DNA of 64,000 bases from Legionella_C sp963803545 (lineage in GTDB: Bacteria > Pseudomonadota > Gammaproteobacteria > Legionellales > Legionellaceae). Every line of letters starts with the position of its first letter. The stretch's first letter is position 1. Below, piece by piece: positions 8,519 to 17,852 of the stretch. The stretch covers positions 496,001 through 560,000 of the forward strand of contig CAWDMX010000001.1 of assembly GCA_963803545.1 (NCBI GenBank), given 5' to 3'. The notes below the pieces were generated by a model, which saw only the letters and a program-made list of their open reading frames with translations, was not told the DNA's origin and ran no database searches. The translations under genes and the position numbers were made by a program.

Positions 8519-9664
8519 CTAATTCATTAATTTTAATTTTCGTAGTTCATCATTTGCCTCTTCGGCTCTATCCGCCGGAATCGACTGACCAACTACCCAG
8601 CGTGCAAATCGCTCCAAGCCTTCATCAATACTAACTTGAGGCGCGCATTGAAGGTGCGTTTTTAACCGAGTAATATCCGCAAAATTGTGGCGTATATCGC
8701 CAATACGATACTGCCCCGTAATTTCTATATTGGGGGCTTTGTCGAAGGCATCGGCAAGTTTTATCGCCACATCCTTAACTGACGTGGCGACGCCGCTGCC
8801 GATATTGATTACTGTATTAGGGCATTCTTTTACGGTAAGACCACGCAATAAGCAGTCTGTAACATCATCAACATGCACAAAATCTCGACTTTCTTCGCCG
8901 TCTTCAAAAAGTGGCAGTACCTTTCCTAGGCGTATTTTAGTGGAAAATATTGATAGTATTCCGGTGTAGGGATTATTTAACGACTGCCCCTCCCCATAGA
9001 CATTTTGAAAACGAAATAGAATATGTTCAAGGCCTAATGCGTCGCTTGCAATGCGCACCAAATCCTCTTGCGCGTATTTGGTCGCCGCATAGATTGAGGC
9101 CGGGAGCACCCTATCGGCTTCATTTGTGGCGACCGACTTAATGCTGTTGTTGCATTCCGGGCACAAGGGCTCCCATAGACTCCGGCTAAGTTGGTCGCTG
9201 CCGCGGCTTTTTGGGTACACCCGCGCTTTATTGCAGTGGGCGCATTCGTAAGCGCCTTCGCCGTATACCGAGCGACTGGAGGCCAAAAGAATGCGTTTAA
9301 CGCGCGCCTCGGGCATCCGCTGCAGTACGTCAAACATGAGAGCGGTACTATTGGTGTTTACGTCGTTGTAATGCGCAATTTCATACATTGATTGCCCGGT
9401 TCCGGTTTCAGCGGCCAGATGAACTATCGCATCCACTTCATGCAGTGCCTTTTCCCAGTCTCGTCGCGAGCGGACACTGCCTCGGATAAAGCTAAGTTTA
9501 TCAAGCCATTCCAGATTCTTGGGAATCGCTTCGTGTATTTGTGGGGATAAATTATCCAATACGCAAACCTTGAAACCTTGTTTCATTAATTTGGGAATTA
9601 AATTACTCCCTATAAAACCCGCACCGCCGGTAACTAGTATTTTTTTTAGCATGTTTTTCTCCAC
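8519..9664 (-). CDS. Extended-SDR epimerase with CxxC insert, WbiB-like (dTDP-L-rhamnose 4-epimerase?)
   Basis: 381 residues. The NAD-binding GGAGFIGSNL (about 13-22) and the catalytic YAATK mark an extended short-chain dehydrogenase. After the strand SSRSVYGEG there is an insertion with two cysteine pairs (CAHC ... CPEC), a likely zinc knuckle. That insertion is characteristic, as I remember it, of Burkholderia WbiB-type enzymes that convert dTDP-L-rhamnose to dTDP-6-deoxy-L-talose. Because rmlA-D lie in the same operon, the substrate would be available. The specific reaction is inference. Its start overlaps the stop of wzy's neighbour frame by one base. Confidence 0.75.
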   Translation of the reverse strand: MEKNMLKKILVTGGAGFIGSNLIPKLMKQGFKVCVLDNLSPQIHEAIPKNLEWLDKLSFIRGSVRSRRDWEKALHEVDAIVHLAAETGTGQSMYEIAHYNDVNTNSTALMFDVLQRMPEARVKRILLASSRSVYGEGAYECAHCNKARVYPKSRGSDQLSRSLWEPLCPECNNSIKSVATNEADRVLPASIYAATKYAQEDLVRIASDALGLEHILFRFQNVYGEGQSLNNPYTGILSIFSTKIRLGKVLPLFEDGEESRDFVHVDDVTDCLLRGLTVKECPNTVINIGSGVATSVKDVAIKLADAFDKAPNIEITGQYRIGDIRHNFADITRLKTHLQCAPQVSIDEGLERFARWVVGQSIPADRAEEANDELRKLKLMN

Positions 9665-10929
9665 TAAACCGTATCGCCTTCTTTAAAAGCAAAGCGGTTG
9701 TTCACGACATTATTTCCTGGCTGGGGATGTTTTTTTTGCACTGTAAATAAGGCTATCGTCATAAAGATACCAAGACCGCCGCTGAATAAGATAACGGATA
9801 AGCCATGAAAACAGACGTAATATAAGGGGATTGGTAAGGTACATATCAAGGCTTTATTGTTACTTGCAACACAAATTTTTATGATAAAAGCTAATAAAAA
9901 TGAGTATAAAACGACCCCGATGACGCCAAAATTTAGATAAGCATCAATGTAGTACGCGGTATTGGCTGAGCCAGTCCCTGTCATATTTTGACCCCATTCA
10001 AAAGCAAAAACTTCACGTTCCAAATTAATTTTTTCCAGGTGCATAAGCTTTGCTACCGCGCCGATGGATTGCCCGTGCATTTTTCTATCGTTTAAAATTT
10101 GGTTTTTGTAGTCCAGCCAGTCAATTGCCGTCATGTAAGGGATGTATATTACTCGGTTGATAAGGTAATAAGCTTGTCCCGTTTTACCAGGGAAAACGTT
10201 GTATTTTTCTGGAACACTGGCCATTTTATCCGGCATATTTCCCCCGTCAGCATTCGTCAAACCGCCTCGAGCAAGAATAGATGTAATAGCAATAACTACA
10301 ATTAAGCAGGCAAGAATAGTGTAGGATTTTTTTAGTTTTCCTCTGTTTGCGTGCAAAACTATAAGTGGCAGCATGCCCACTAATGCGCGGCCTTTTTCAA
10401 GGGTTAACAAGAGTGACAGAATAAAAAGAAATAAGATTACAAATCGAGTTCTTTTTTTAGTTAAAAATAGTTGAGCAATAATCAAAGGAATAACAGAGGT
10501 AATACAAATGGTGTAAATATATAAGGGAACGCGCTCAAAACCGACGCCTGTTCTTAGAAACTGCTCCCGTAATATGGATAAATCCATAATTGAAGCCCCT
10601 TTAAACGAGGCAAACAAGGCTATTTGCGGAGCCTTGAAGCAGGCGTAGCCAATGACTGTAAAGTAAATAGACAACGCCACCCAGGCCCACACTTCCCAAT
10701 TTACTTGATAGTTTTTAAACAGCTTCATTGCCACTTGAACTTCTTTGATGCTAAACCATTTGTAGCCTATGAAATAACTAAAAACAGCTAATATTGATAG
10801 TAAGAATAGTGAATAGGCGTTAGCGTTTCCGCTTGAAAAAACTCCGAGCATAGAAGGTGTGGTATAAAAAAAAAGTATGACCCATACAGGAATTAAATAA
10901 ATGTGGTTGAATCTTAAAAAAAAGTTCAT
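9664..10929 (-). CDS. wzy: O-antigen polymerase (Wzy-like)
   Basis: 421 residues from the ATG at 10929, which overlaps the TGA of the upstream glycosyltransferase (ATGA), so translation is coupled. The longer in-frame start at 11013 would lie inside that gene and is rejected. About ten to twelve hydrophobic segments with a large central hydrophilic loop (about residues 210-300, containing NADGGNMPDKMASVPEKYNV) fit Wzy, which polymerises O-units on the periplasmic face. Wzy sequences diverge strongly, so topology plus context with wzx and wzz carry the call. Confidence 0.75.
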   Translation of the reverse strand: MNFFLRFNHIYLIPVWVILFFYTTPSMLGVFSSGNANAYSLFLLSILAVFSYFIGYKWFSIKEVQVAMKLFKNYQVNWEVWAWVALSIYFTVIGYACFKAPQIALFASFKGASIMDLSILREQFLRTGVGFERVPLYIYTICITSVIPLIIAQLFLTKKRTRFVILFLFILSLLLTLEKGRALVGMLPLIVLHANRGKLKKSYTILACLIVVIAITSILARGGLTNADGGNMPDKMASVPEKYNVFPGKTGQAYYLINRVIYIPYMTAIDWLDYKNQILNDRKMHGQSIGAVAKLMHLEKINLEREVFAFEWGQNMTGTGSANTAYYIDAYLNFGVIGVVLYSFLLAFIIKICVASNNKALICTLPIPLYYVCFHGLSVILFSGGLGIFMTIALFTVQKKHPQPGNNVVNNRFAFKEGDTV

Positions 10930-11885
10930 GATTTTCGTTTTGCTTTCGCAACCCCATACTTTAGTGCAAAATTCACTACACGACCGCAAGCAGGAATCCA
11001 ATAGTTTATCCACGCACCACTAAACAACAGCATCATTAGAATATTCGACGGTTGTAGCTTTAATCCTTGTTTAGCGAGCGTTAAAGCGTGCGTTTTACTT
11101 TTGGTGAGCTGCCGAAACGCTTCTCCCGCCAAGTATCGAGCCTTTGCTTTTGATACCAGCTCTGGGAGTAAGGGGTTGTGAGGATGCTTGTCAACCAATA
11201 GGTCCAGGGCGTACAACGACTCGTCTAACAATTCGAAGGTCTTTTGACTGAGCCCGTTTTCATGCTTTCTGTAGCGGGCGTAGGTCTTGTCTAATTTTAC
11301 CACGCTCCCCGAGAGGGCTACCTCGATAAAAAACAACCAATCGCTGACTGTTTTAAGCCGTTTATCGTATTTGCTCACCGGCATAGCGGTTGCTCTAAGT
11401 ACAATAGAGCAACCGCCCGGGATACCGCCTTTGAGCATAATATCCTGATAAGAACGGATGTTTTTTTTAGGATTTTGGTCGGTCACTAACAGTATTTTAT
11501 TGGTTTTTGATTCGAAAATTTCTACCGGATGGTAGCATAACGCGGCATCGGGATGCTGTTCAAGTAAAGCTACCTGTGCGCTAAGTTTGCCTGGAAGCAT
11601 TACATCATCACCGGCAAATAAAGCAATATACGTCCCATCACAGCTATCCAAAGCACGGTTGCAGTTATTGGTTACCCCTAGGTTTTTTTTATTAAGGATT
11701 GCCACAATTTTTTCAGGATAATTGCGGTGGTAATCGGCAATAATTTGGGGCGTGTTGTCGGTTGATGCATCGTCGCATATTACCAATTGAATATTGGGAT
11801 AGTCTTGGCTTATAACAGACTCAATAGCTTCGGCAATAAACAGCTCCGCATTATACGCGGGCATCATGATACTAACTTTGTGCAT
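10926..11885 (-). CDS. Family 2 glycosyltransferase
   Basis: 319 residues with a GT-A fold. MPAYNAELFIAEAIESVISQ begins the nucleotide-sugar site, VICDDASTDNT holds the first Asp pair, and ALFAGDDVMLPGKL carries the metal-binding DxD-like motif. It transfers a sugar to the lipid-linked O-unit at the cytoplasmic face. The start overlaps wzx by 14 bases and the stop overlaps wzy, showing tight operon packing. Sugar specificity unknown. Confidence 0.88.
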   Translation of the reverse strand: MHKVSIMMPAYNAELFIAEAIESVISQDYPNIQLVICDDASTDNTPQIIADYHRNYPEKIVAILNKKNLGVTNNCNRALDSCDGTYIALFAGDDVMLPGKLSAQVALLEQHPDAALCYHPVEIFESKTNKILLVTDQNPKKNIRSYQDIMLKGGIPGGCSIVLRATAMPVSKYDKRLKTVSDWLFFIEVALSGSVVKLDKTYARYRKHENGLSQKTFELLDESLYALDLLVDKHPHNPLLPELVSKAKARYLAGEAFRQLTKSKTHALTLAKQGLKLQPSNILMMLLFSGAWINYWIPACGRVVNFALKYGVAKAKRKS

Positions 11886-13179
11886 TCCAACCTCGTTTAA
11901 CCTTCGATTTTTTTAACCAAAACGTTCGCCCTAACCCCGCGCCATTTTGATGGTGATAATATACAAAACAAAAAAACAAATACAGAAGGTAATTAAGGAA
12001 ATACGCATACGACAGACCAATAAGTCCAAAATAATTAAAAAACTTGATAGATAACAGAAAAAAAGTACCCCCAAAGAATAACTCGCTAAAGAGAAAAAGC
12101 TTAATGTTGCCTTTTACTAGCATGTGAAAGGAAAACACCCAGGCCGCAATTTTTATCACGCTGCCTAATAGTTGAAAAGTAAGGATAGCAGTGACCGGGG
12201 AAAAGCGGTCTGAAAACAATAAACTGACAATAAAATGACGGAAATAATACACATTAATTGCCAGGCAAATGGCCGCCACAACTCCCCAAGCTAAAACCTC
12301 CATAACTATGAGGTTTTCCTGAGTTAGGTCTTGTGCCTGGCTCAGTTTTGGCACGTAGTAGGTGGTTAGTGCTGTGGTCACAACAAGCAAATAAAGCTCG
12401 GATATTTTCCAGGAAGCCTCCCAAAAACCGACCACCTCCCAGCTGCTGTGGTGGGCTATATGCGTACGAATGAACATTAGGGCTAATGGCGTTGAGATTA
12501 AGGTTACCAAACCCATGAGCCAATAAGGTATGAAGTCTTTGATAACACTGTAATCAAAGCGAGGAATTAACCAGCGCCAATTAAAATAGCGTACTTTGCT
12601 AATGAGGAATATGGCTAGGAATGCGCCTATTGATTGCATTACCACGAGTGCGACTAACCCGCCAAAAATACCATACAGCCTTACAAAAACTAAAGAGCAC
12701 AGCAGTAAAGAAATACTGCAGGTTAATTTACAAAGCACGAGTTTATAAAGCTCTCCCCATCCGTTTAATACAGAAATAATGACCTGATAGATGGTAATCA
12801 ATACGCCACAGACCGCGAGAAGATAGAATATAGTAGTAAACTCTTTAGAGTTTAATGTAAGGCTCGACAGTGAGCTTGCGAAAAAGCAGATGCAAGCACC
12901 CGCTGTCACGGCGACCAACAACCCAATGCCTAAAGCATTTCCTAAGTAATTTTTTTTGATTGCGTTGATTTGCTCTTGTGAGCTGTAACGCACGAGACCC
13001 GTGGTGAACCCCCCAGAAATAATAATTAAAAAAGCTGAAAAAAAATTTTGAAACTGGCCAAAAAAAGCAACTCCAGAAGGGCCCGTCGCAAGAGCGATGT
13101 ATTTGATGACAACGAAAGCTGAACCCAATTTAACCGCGGTCTCAATGGCCGATAAAATTGACGTTTTGAATATATTCAT
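11872..13179 (-). CDS. wzx: O-antigen flippase (Wzx-like, MOP superfamily)
   Basis: 435 residues, largely hydrophobic, with about twelve predicted transmembrane helices. The start MNIFKTSILSAIETAVKLGS and the following VAFFGQFQNFFSAFLIIISG are typical of Wzx/polysaccharide transport proteins that flip undecaprenyl-linked O-units to the periplasm. The four-base overlap with the upstream aminotransferase gene supports cotranscription. Confidence 0.85.
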   Translation of the reverse strand: MNIFKTSILSAIETAVKLGSAFVVIKYIALATGPSGVAFFGQFQNFFSAFLIIISGGFTTGLVRYSSQEQINAIKKNYLGNALGIGLLVAVTAGACICFFASSLSSLTLNSKEFTTIFYLLAVCGVLITIYQVIISVLNGWGELYKLVLCKLTCSISLLLCSLVFVRLYGIFGGLVALVVMQSIGAFLAIFLISKVRYFNWRWLIPRFDYSVIKDFIPYWLMGLVTLISTPLALMFIRTHIAHHSSWEVVGFWEASWKISELYLLVVTTALTTYYVPKLSQAQDLTQENLIVMEVLAWGVVAAICLAINVYYFRHFIVSLLFSDRFSPVTAILTFQLLGSVIKIAAWVFSFHMLVKGNIKLFLFSELFFGGTFFLLSIKFFNYFGLIGLSYAYFLNYLLYLFFCFVYYHHQNGAGLGRTFWLKKSKVKRGWNAQS

Positions 13180-14282
13180 CGAAACGCATTGACGAGCGTG
13201 ATGACCTTTGCAACCTGCGCATCGCTCATTAGTGGAGAAATTGGAAGGCTTAGTACCTCATCGTGAATTGTTTCGGTTATTGGGTAATGCAATTGGTTAT
13301 AGGACTGATAAGCGGCTTGTTTATGCGGTGGAATAGGGTAGTGGATGAGCGTTTGCACGGCATTTTTCGATAAATAATGTTGCAGCCGTTCCCGTTCTTG
13401 GCATCGGATTACAAATAAGTGCCACACATGGCGCTCACGTGGTGCGCTGTCGACAGGTAGGATGATCGCCGGATTGCTTATGCCGTCCAAGTAACGTTGG
13501 GCAATATCACGGCGTCTGTTCGTATGCTGCTGCAAAAACTCTAATTTTACCCGCAACATTGCTGCTTGAATTTCATCCAATCGGCTGTTTGCGCCCTGAT
13601 AGATATTTTGATACTTTTGGTGGGAGCCGTAATTTCGTAGAGCTTGAATAATTTGCACCAGCTCAAAATTATTGGTGGTAACCGCACCGGCATCGCCAAG
13701 TGCGCCGAGATTTTTACCCGGATAAAAACTAAAACCCGCAGCATCTCCCCAATTACCGGCTTTGCGATTATTAAGTGACGCTCCGTGTGCTTGCGCTGCA
13801 TCTTCCAGCACCAGTAGGTTATTTTGCTGCGCAATCTGGTTAATTGCGGGCATATCGGCTAAATACCCGTATAAATGTACCGGCAAAATGGCTTTGGTTT
13901 TGGAGGTTAGCGCCGACTCAATACGCAGGGCATCTATATTATAATTAGAAGCACTCGGCTCCAGAAAAACCGGCTTGAGCCTATTTTCAGTAATAGCGAG
14001 GATACTCGCGATGTAGGTATTCGCGGGAACAAGCACTTCATCGTTTTCATGAATTAGTCCCAGCTCTTTCCACGCTCGCAAGGTGAGCGTGAGAGCATCT
14101 AGGCCGTTCGCTACTCCAATGCTGTATTGTGTCCCGCAAAATCGTGCAAATTCTTGCTCAAAAAGAGCCACCTCATCCCCGCAGATGTAGGAGCCGGAGT
14201 CAATTACCCGGCAGGCCGCCTCATGAAGCGCGTCTTTCATTGTTTCATTTATGGCCGCTAAATTCAAAAAATCAATATTCAT
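13176..14282 (-). CDS. DegT/DnrJ/EryC1 sugar aminotransferase (FdtB-like)
   Basis: 368 residues, standard for PLP-dependent sugar aminotransferases. EDAAQAHGA (about 160-168) and SFYPGKNLGALGDAGA with the PLP lysine at about Lys190 are intact. With the FdtA domain encoded four genes earlier, the expected reaction is transamination of a dTDP-3-keto-6-deoxyhexose to the 3-amino sugar (FdtB or QdtB role). It overlaps both neighbours by 4-11 bases. Confidence 0.85.
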   Translation of the reverse strand: MNIDFLNLAAINETMKDALHEAACRVIDSGSYICGDEVALFEQEFARFCGTQYSIGVANGLDALTLTLRAWKELGLIHENDEVLVPANTYIASILAITENRLKPVFLEPSASNYNIDALRIESALTSKTKAILPVHLYGYLADMPAINQIAQQNNLLVLEDAAQAHGASLNNRKAGNWGDAAGFSFYPGKNLGALGDAGAVTTNNFELVQIIQALRNYGSHQKYQNIYQGANSRLDEIQAAMLRVKLEFLQQHTNRRRDIAQRYLDGISNPAIILPVDSAPRERHVWHLFVIRCQERERLQHYLSKNAVQTLIHYPIPPHKQAAYQSYNQLHYPITETIHDEVLSLPISPLMSDAQVAKVITLVNAFR

Positions 14283-15219
14283 TTAGATCTATCTCATAAA
14301 AATCGAGGCATAAGGCACGAGCGCCAAAACTTTCTTTTTGTGTCAGTAAACCTGAGTTCAAAAATCGACCATCCTGCTCTGTTGAAACGCCAAAACTAAA
14401 GTAATCAAAGCCCTGCACCATGCTTTCATGCACACAGGTCTCGATTAAATAATCTAAGGCTCCCAATTCTTTACCTGCGTCCGATACCGCCATATATTGG
14501 GTGTGTGTAACATTAGAAAAAATAAACAACACGCTTGCTGCAAGGAGTTGTCCTTCATGAACAACAACTTTCAACACAATATTTTGAGCAAACAAGCGAC
14601 TCAAACGTTGTAATTCTTCGACCGAGTGAACCGGTTTAGCGTCGTGCTTGTCAAGAACGCAGGTTAACAAGCTGTGAAAACTATCCCAATCCGTGGAGTT
14701 TGTCACTACGAGGTTGTTTTTTTTAGCTCTCGCAATAAGCCATTTTCTACCTTTGGACAAAGCTAATCGTTGTTTTAAAAAAATTATACTGGAAAGATCC
14801 CGACGTACTAAAGCGGCTTGCGCTACATTAGTAAGCGCGTATAAGTCATCTTGGGCGGGTTGCGCGTAGAATATATAGGGGGTCGCCTTATAAATTATTT
14901 TCTTAAAACCCTGGGCCGCTGCGAAGTCGACTAAACTTTTTACGCAATGAATTACCGTCTCGGCTCGTATTTTTGCAGGGCAAATGAGGCCACCGTAGGT
15001 CAATCCTCCATGGGAAAGTAAGGTTTTTTCATTTTTTGATGCCGGCAACACCGCTACTAAGGTTTCCTCCTGGTAAAACATTAATGAGTTGTCCGCAAAG
15101 CGGTCACCGTGGTACTCGATAAAATCACGTTGAAAAAAGAATAAAGGGGTACGACTGTTCGCTACAAAACTATCCCATTCAGTTTTTTTATCCTGCTGAT
15201 AGCGATAAACGGTTACCAT
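14272..15219 (-). CDS. GNAT/FemAB-fold protein of the O-antigen operon
   Basis: 315 residues. The N-terminal half (WDSFVANSRTPLFFFQRDF) and the C-terminal half (LKVVVHEGQLLAASVLFIFS, then THTQYMAVSDAGKELGALDY and GFDYFSFGVST) have the duplicated GNAT layout seen in FemAB-like proteins. The second half would form the acyl-donor site. Such proteins recur beside FdtA/FdtB genes. A role in N-acylating the 3-amino sugar, or another residue of the O-unit, is reasonable but inferred. Confidence 0.6.
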   Translation of the reverse strand: MVTVYRYQQDKKTEWDSFVANSRTPLFFFQRDFIEYHGDRFADNSLMFYQEETLVAVLPASKNEKTLLSHGGLTYGGLICPAKIRAETVIHCVKSLVDFAAAQGFKKIIYKATPYIFYAQPAQDDLYALTNVAQAALVRRDLSSIIFLKQRLALSKGRKWLIARAKKNNLVVTNSTDWDSFHSLLTCVLDKHDAKPVHSVEELQRLSRLFAQNIVLKVVVHEGQLLAASVLFIFSNVTHTQYMAVSDAGKELGALDYLIETCVHESMVQGFDYFSFGVSTEQDGRFLNSGLLTQKESFGARALCLDFYEIDLNEY

Positions 15220-16124
15220 TCGATTAATTCCAGCAAACCAAATCCCTGTTCACCGTAGTTATTACCGTTGTAGAACATGTAAGTCTTATTATTAGTCTGT
15301 ACGACGCTTGGATAAGCCATCATCTCTGAATCCCAGCCTTCAGCGGCAAGGCTAATTCCAATGGTATCATCATGCCTTACCCACTCTTTTCCGTCTGGTG
15401 ACGTCGCATACCCTAATTGATAGGGCGCGCCTTCACTGCTAAAGCCATAAAACATATAAAATAATTGCTGTTTTTTTAGTACAAAAGGACGGCCGAGACG
15501 GTATTCATCACCAATCGTTTCAAGTAATATTCGCCCGGAGTTGGAAAATTGCAATGGGGAGTCGGACTCGGTATAGCGAATATCGTAGGCGGGTAAAGAC
15601 TTGCGGCTTCCCGTGATGAAATGATCGCCACCACCGTACCATGCTTTCCACGTCCCGTTGTCCACAACCACGGTGTGGGGAACGCGAAACAACGTTTCCT
15701 CATCGGTTCTTTCAAAAACGGGTGTGCGTTTGGCTCGGGTAAACGTTTCACCACCATCATGGCTGATAGCCAGACCTCCTAAAACTTTAAACCGTACTTT
15801 TCCACCCAACTGATAACCTGCGTAAAATAAAAATATTTTATTGTCGTGTTCGACTACGGCCGTAGGTACAACGCCATTTTCATCAAAACAGCCGTCTTCA
15901 CCAATGTCTAATACGGGATTATGGGAAATGTTCAAAACCTCTAAAGGGTTGGTTGATGCTAGATCAACATAACCAATTCTACTCACCCCCTCGGTATCCC
16001 TGAGACCAATAAAAACACGAATGCTTTCTTTGCGAACCAGGGGTGTGGGTTGTAAAGCGTGTTGAAAAGCCCAGCTGAATTTATTTGTTGGGTTAAACAC
16101 TAGTCCTTTGCGTTGCCATTTCAT
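15213..16124 (-). CDS. Glycosidase-like beta-propeller protein (GH43/GH130-like)
   Basis: 303 residues with repeated short beta motifs: IRVFIGLRDTEGVSRIGYVD, KIFLFYAGYQ, WKAWYGGGDH, LFYMFYGFSSEGAPYQLGYA, KTYMFYNGNNYGEQGFGLLE. A repeating 'xxFY.G' pattern is typical of five-bladed propellers of the GH43/GH130 type. No catalytic triad can be assigned with confidence and there is no signal peptide, so a cytoplasmic role in O-unit assembly is likely. Overlaps the next gene by seven bases. Confidence 0.5.
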   Translation of the reverse strand: MKWQRKGLVFNPTNKFSWAFQHALQPTPLVRKESIRVFIGLRDTEGVSRIGYVDLASTNPLEVLNISHNPVLDIGEDGCFDENGVVPTAVVEHDNKIFLFYAGYQLGGKVRFKVLGGLAISHDGGETFTRAKRTPVFERTDEETLFRVPHTVVVDNGTWKAWYGGGDHFITGSRKSLPAYDIRYTESDSPLQFSNSGRILLETIGDEYRLGRPFVLKKQQLFYMFYGFSSEGAPYQLGYATSPDGKEWVRHDDTIGISLAAEGWDSEMMAYPSVVQTNNKTYMFYNGNNYGEQGFGLLELIEW

Positions 16125-16138
16125 ACGAGTTCACTCCT

Positions 16139-16813
16139 TCAAAGCTTAATATCAAAAGCGCTTTTCTTCGGCATTTCTTTGGCCGGAGCACCGTAATAAA
16201 CACGTCCGGGCTCTAATAAATTTTTAGAAACCAGGGAACCTGAGGCAATGATACAATCTTGCGCCAGCTCTATGTTATCGTTGAAGGTCGAATTGACGCC
16301 CAAAAAGCAGGAACTGCCTATCCGGCAATAGCCGGATACCACCACATGCGAGGATAGAAAACAGTGGTCTTCAATTACGGTTTGGTGGCCAATGTGATTA
16401 CCACTCCACAAAATTACATTATTGCCAATTTTCACGAAGGGTTGGATGGTGTTGTGCTCAAAGACAAAGCAATTCTCGCCGATTTCAGCATTCCGCCAAA
16501 CAAAAGCCTTTGAACTGATGTAGCTTGCACAGGTGTATCCCAGCTCTTTAACTCGATGGTATAAGCGCGTTCGTAAGCGGTTTAATTGCGAGGCAGGTAT
16601 GGCTACGAATATGTCGTAGGCTTCTTTTGGAAAACGGGTCACGAGCTCTTCTAGGACGATAATCGGTTTATCGTACAAAGTCGCTGCATCCTGAAAGCCC
16701 TGTTCCACACAAAAACCGCATACTTCATACTCGGAATCGTAGGTGAAATACTCGTAGGCAATTTTGGCTAATTCTCCGGCGCCAATTAGTATTAATTTTT
16801 TATTGTTAACCAC
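16139..16813 (-). CDS. NeuD/PglD-type sugar O/N-acetyltransferase
   Basis: 224 residues. An N-terminal nucleotide-binding-like strand (KLILIGAGELAKIAYEYF) and about 90 residues of alpha/beta are followed by hexapeptide repeats (IGNNVILWSGNHIGHQTVIE, SSHVVVSGYCRIGSSCFLGV). The His in GNHIGHQT lies where the NeuD/PglD catalytic base is found. It would supply the N-acetylation step for the 3-amino-3,6-dideoxyhexose (FdtC role). Overlaps the RmlC-FdtA fusion by eight bases, suggesting they act in the same pathway. Confidence 0.72.
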   Translation of the reverse strand: MVNNKKLILIGAGELAKIAYEYFTYDSEYEVCGFCVEQGFQDAATLYDKPIIVLEELVTRFPKEAYDIFVAIPASQLNRLRTRLYHRVKELGYTCASYISSKAFVWRNAEIGENCFVFEHNTIQPFVKIGNNVILWSGNHIGHQTVIEDHCFLSSHVVVSGYCRIGSSCFLGVNSTFNDNIELAQDCIIASGSLVSKNLLEPGRVYYGAPAKEMPKKSAFDIKL

Positions 16814-17780
16814 AACTTATTTCCTTTAAAAAGGCCTCATAATTACGTATATAATCCGCTTCATTATAAAATTCGCTGGCAAAGACCGCTAATACGCAAT
16901 CCTCGGTGAAATCGTGCATTTCTCGCCAGATCATGCTGTCAATAAGCAGACCCTTATTGGGAGAGTCCAGCCAATAGTCGTGGCGATTTTTACCGTCGTC
17001 TAAAATCATTCGGCATTTACCAGCCACGCAGACCGCTAATTGCTGCAAATTTTTATGGGCATGATAACCCCGGCTTACACCTTCTTTAGTATGGTAAATA
17101 TAATAAATTCTTTTAACGTCAAAAGGAATTTCGCGATGCGCTTCTAAAGCAATTAAGGAGCCTCTTTCATCGCCTATTGATTTAAGTTCAATCAGCGTGT
17201 TGCTTGATAGTCGGCTGCTACTTATTAGTGTTGCGTCGCGTAGTAATGGCGCCGACTGATCTTTTTCATTCATGTTAAAATGCGGAACTTCAGGCCATTT
17301 TATGGCTAACTGCGGATCGTTCCACAAGATACTTCGTTCGGATTCAGGATGATAATAGCCGGTTGTTTTATACAGAAACTGGGTGCCTTCAGCTAAGGAT
17401 AAAAATCCATGCGCAAAGCCTGGAGGCACCCACAGGCAATAATTATTAGTGCTGTTTAATTCAACGCCAATCCACTGACCAAGGGTCGGAGATTCGGCTC
17501 GAATGTCTACAACCACATCGTAGGCTGCGCCCTGCGTCACCCGCACTAATTTACCCTGCGCATGGGGAGGTAGTTGGTAGTGCATTCCGCGGAGCACATT
17601 TTTTTTGGAAAAAGAGTGGTTGTCTTGAACAAACGGGGGAGCAGCCGCTTTATCGTTGTCTGCGAGCAGCTCCTGAAATTTAGCCTCATTAAAAGACTCC
17701 ATAAACCAACCCCGATCGTCTTGAAAGCGCGTTAGTTCAATTACAACCACCTCGGGAATGGCCGTTGGAATAAGCTTCAT
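16806..17780 (-). CDS. RmlC-FdtA fusion: dTDP-sugar 3,5-epimerase plus 3,4-ketoisomerase
   Basis: 324 residues containing two cupin enzymes. Residues 1-185 are RmlC: DDRGWFMESF, the catalytic His67 in RGMHYQLPPH, WVPPGFAHGFL and the TTGYYHPESERSILWNDP block. It epimerises dTDP-4-keto-6-deoxyglucose for rhamnose. Residues 190-324 are FdtA/WxcM-like: DERGSLIALE, IKRxYY-type motif, the His240/His242 pair in GYHAHK, IWREM and YNEADYIRNY. It moves the keto group from C4 to C3 for a 3-amino sugar. Both branches start from the RmlB product. Arg286 stands where I recall FdtA having His and QdtA Arg, so Fuc3N versus Qui3N is open. Confidence 0.85.
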   Translation of the reverse strand: MKLIPTAIPEVVVIELTRFQDDRGWFMESFNEAKFQELLADNDKAAAPPFVQDNHSFSKKNVLRGMHYQLPPHAQGKLVRVTQGAAYDVVVDIRAESPTLGQWIGVELNSTNNYCLWVPPGFAHGFLSLAEGTQFLYKTTGYYHPESERSILWNDPQLAIKWPEVPHFNMNEKDQSAPLLRDATLISSSRLSSNTLIELKSIGDERGSLIALEAHREIPFDVKRIYYIYHTKEGVSRGYHAHKNLQQLAVCVAGKCRMILDDGKNRHDYWLDSPNKGLLIDSMIWREMHDFTEDCVLAVFASEFYNEADYIRNYEAFLKEISCG

Positions 17781-17852
17781 AAATATTTCCTACAACGTTG
17801 ATGAGTTAGCGCCGTTTGTACCGCAAACCTCGGGTTTTTGTTTTCCACAATC

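Noticed and set aside
10930..11013. 28-residue N-terminal extension of Wzy
   Set aside because: It lies wholly within the upstream glycosyltransferase gene in another frame; the ATGA-coupled start at 10929 is better.
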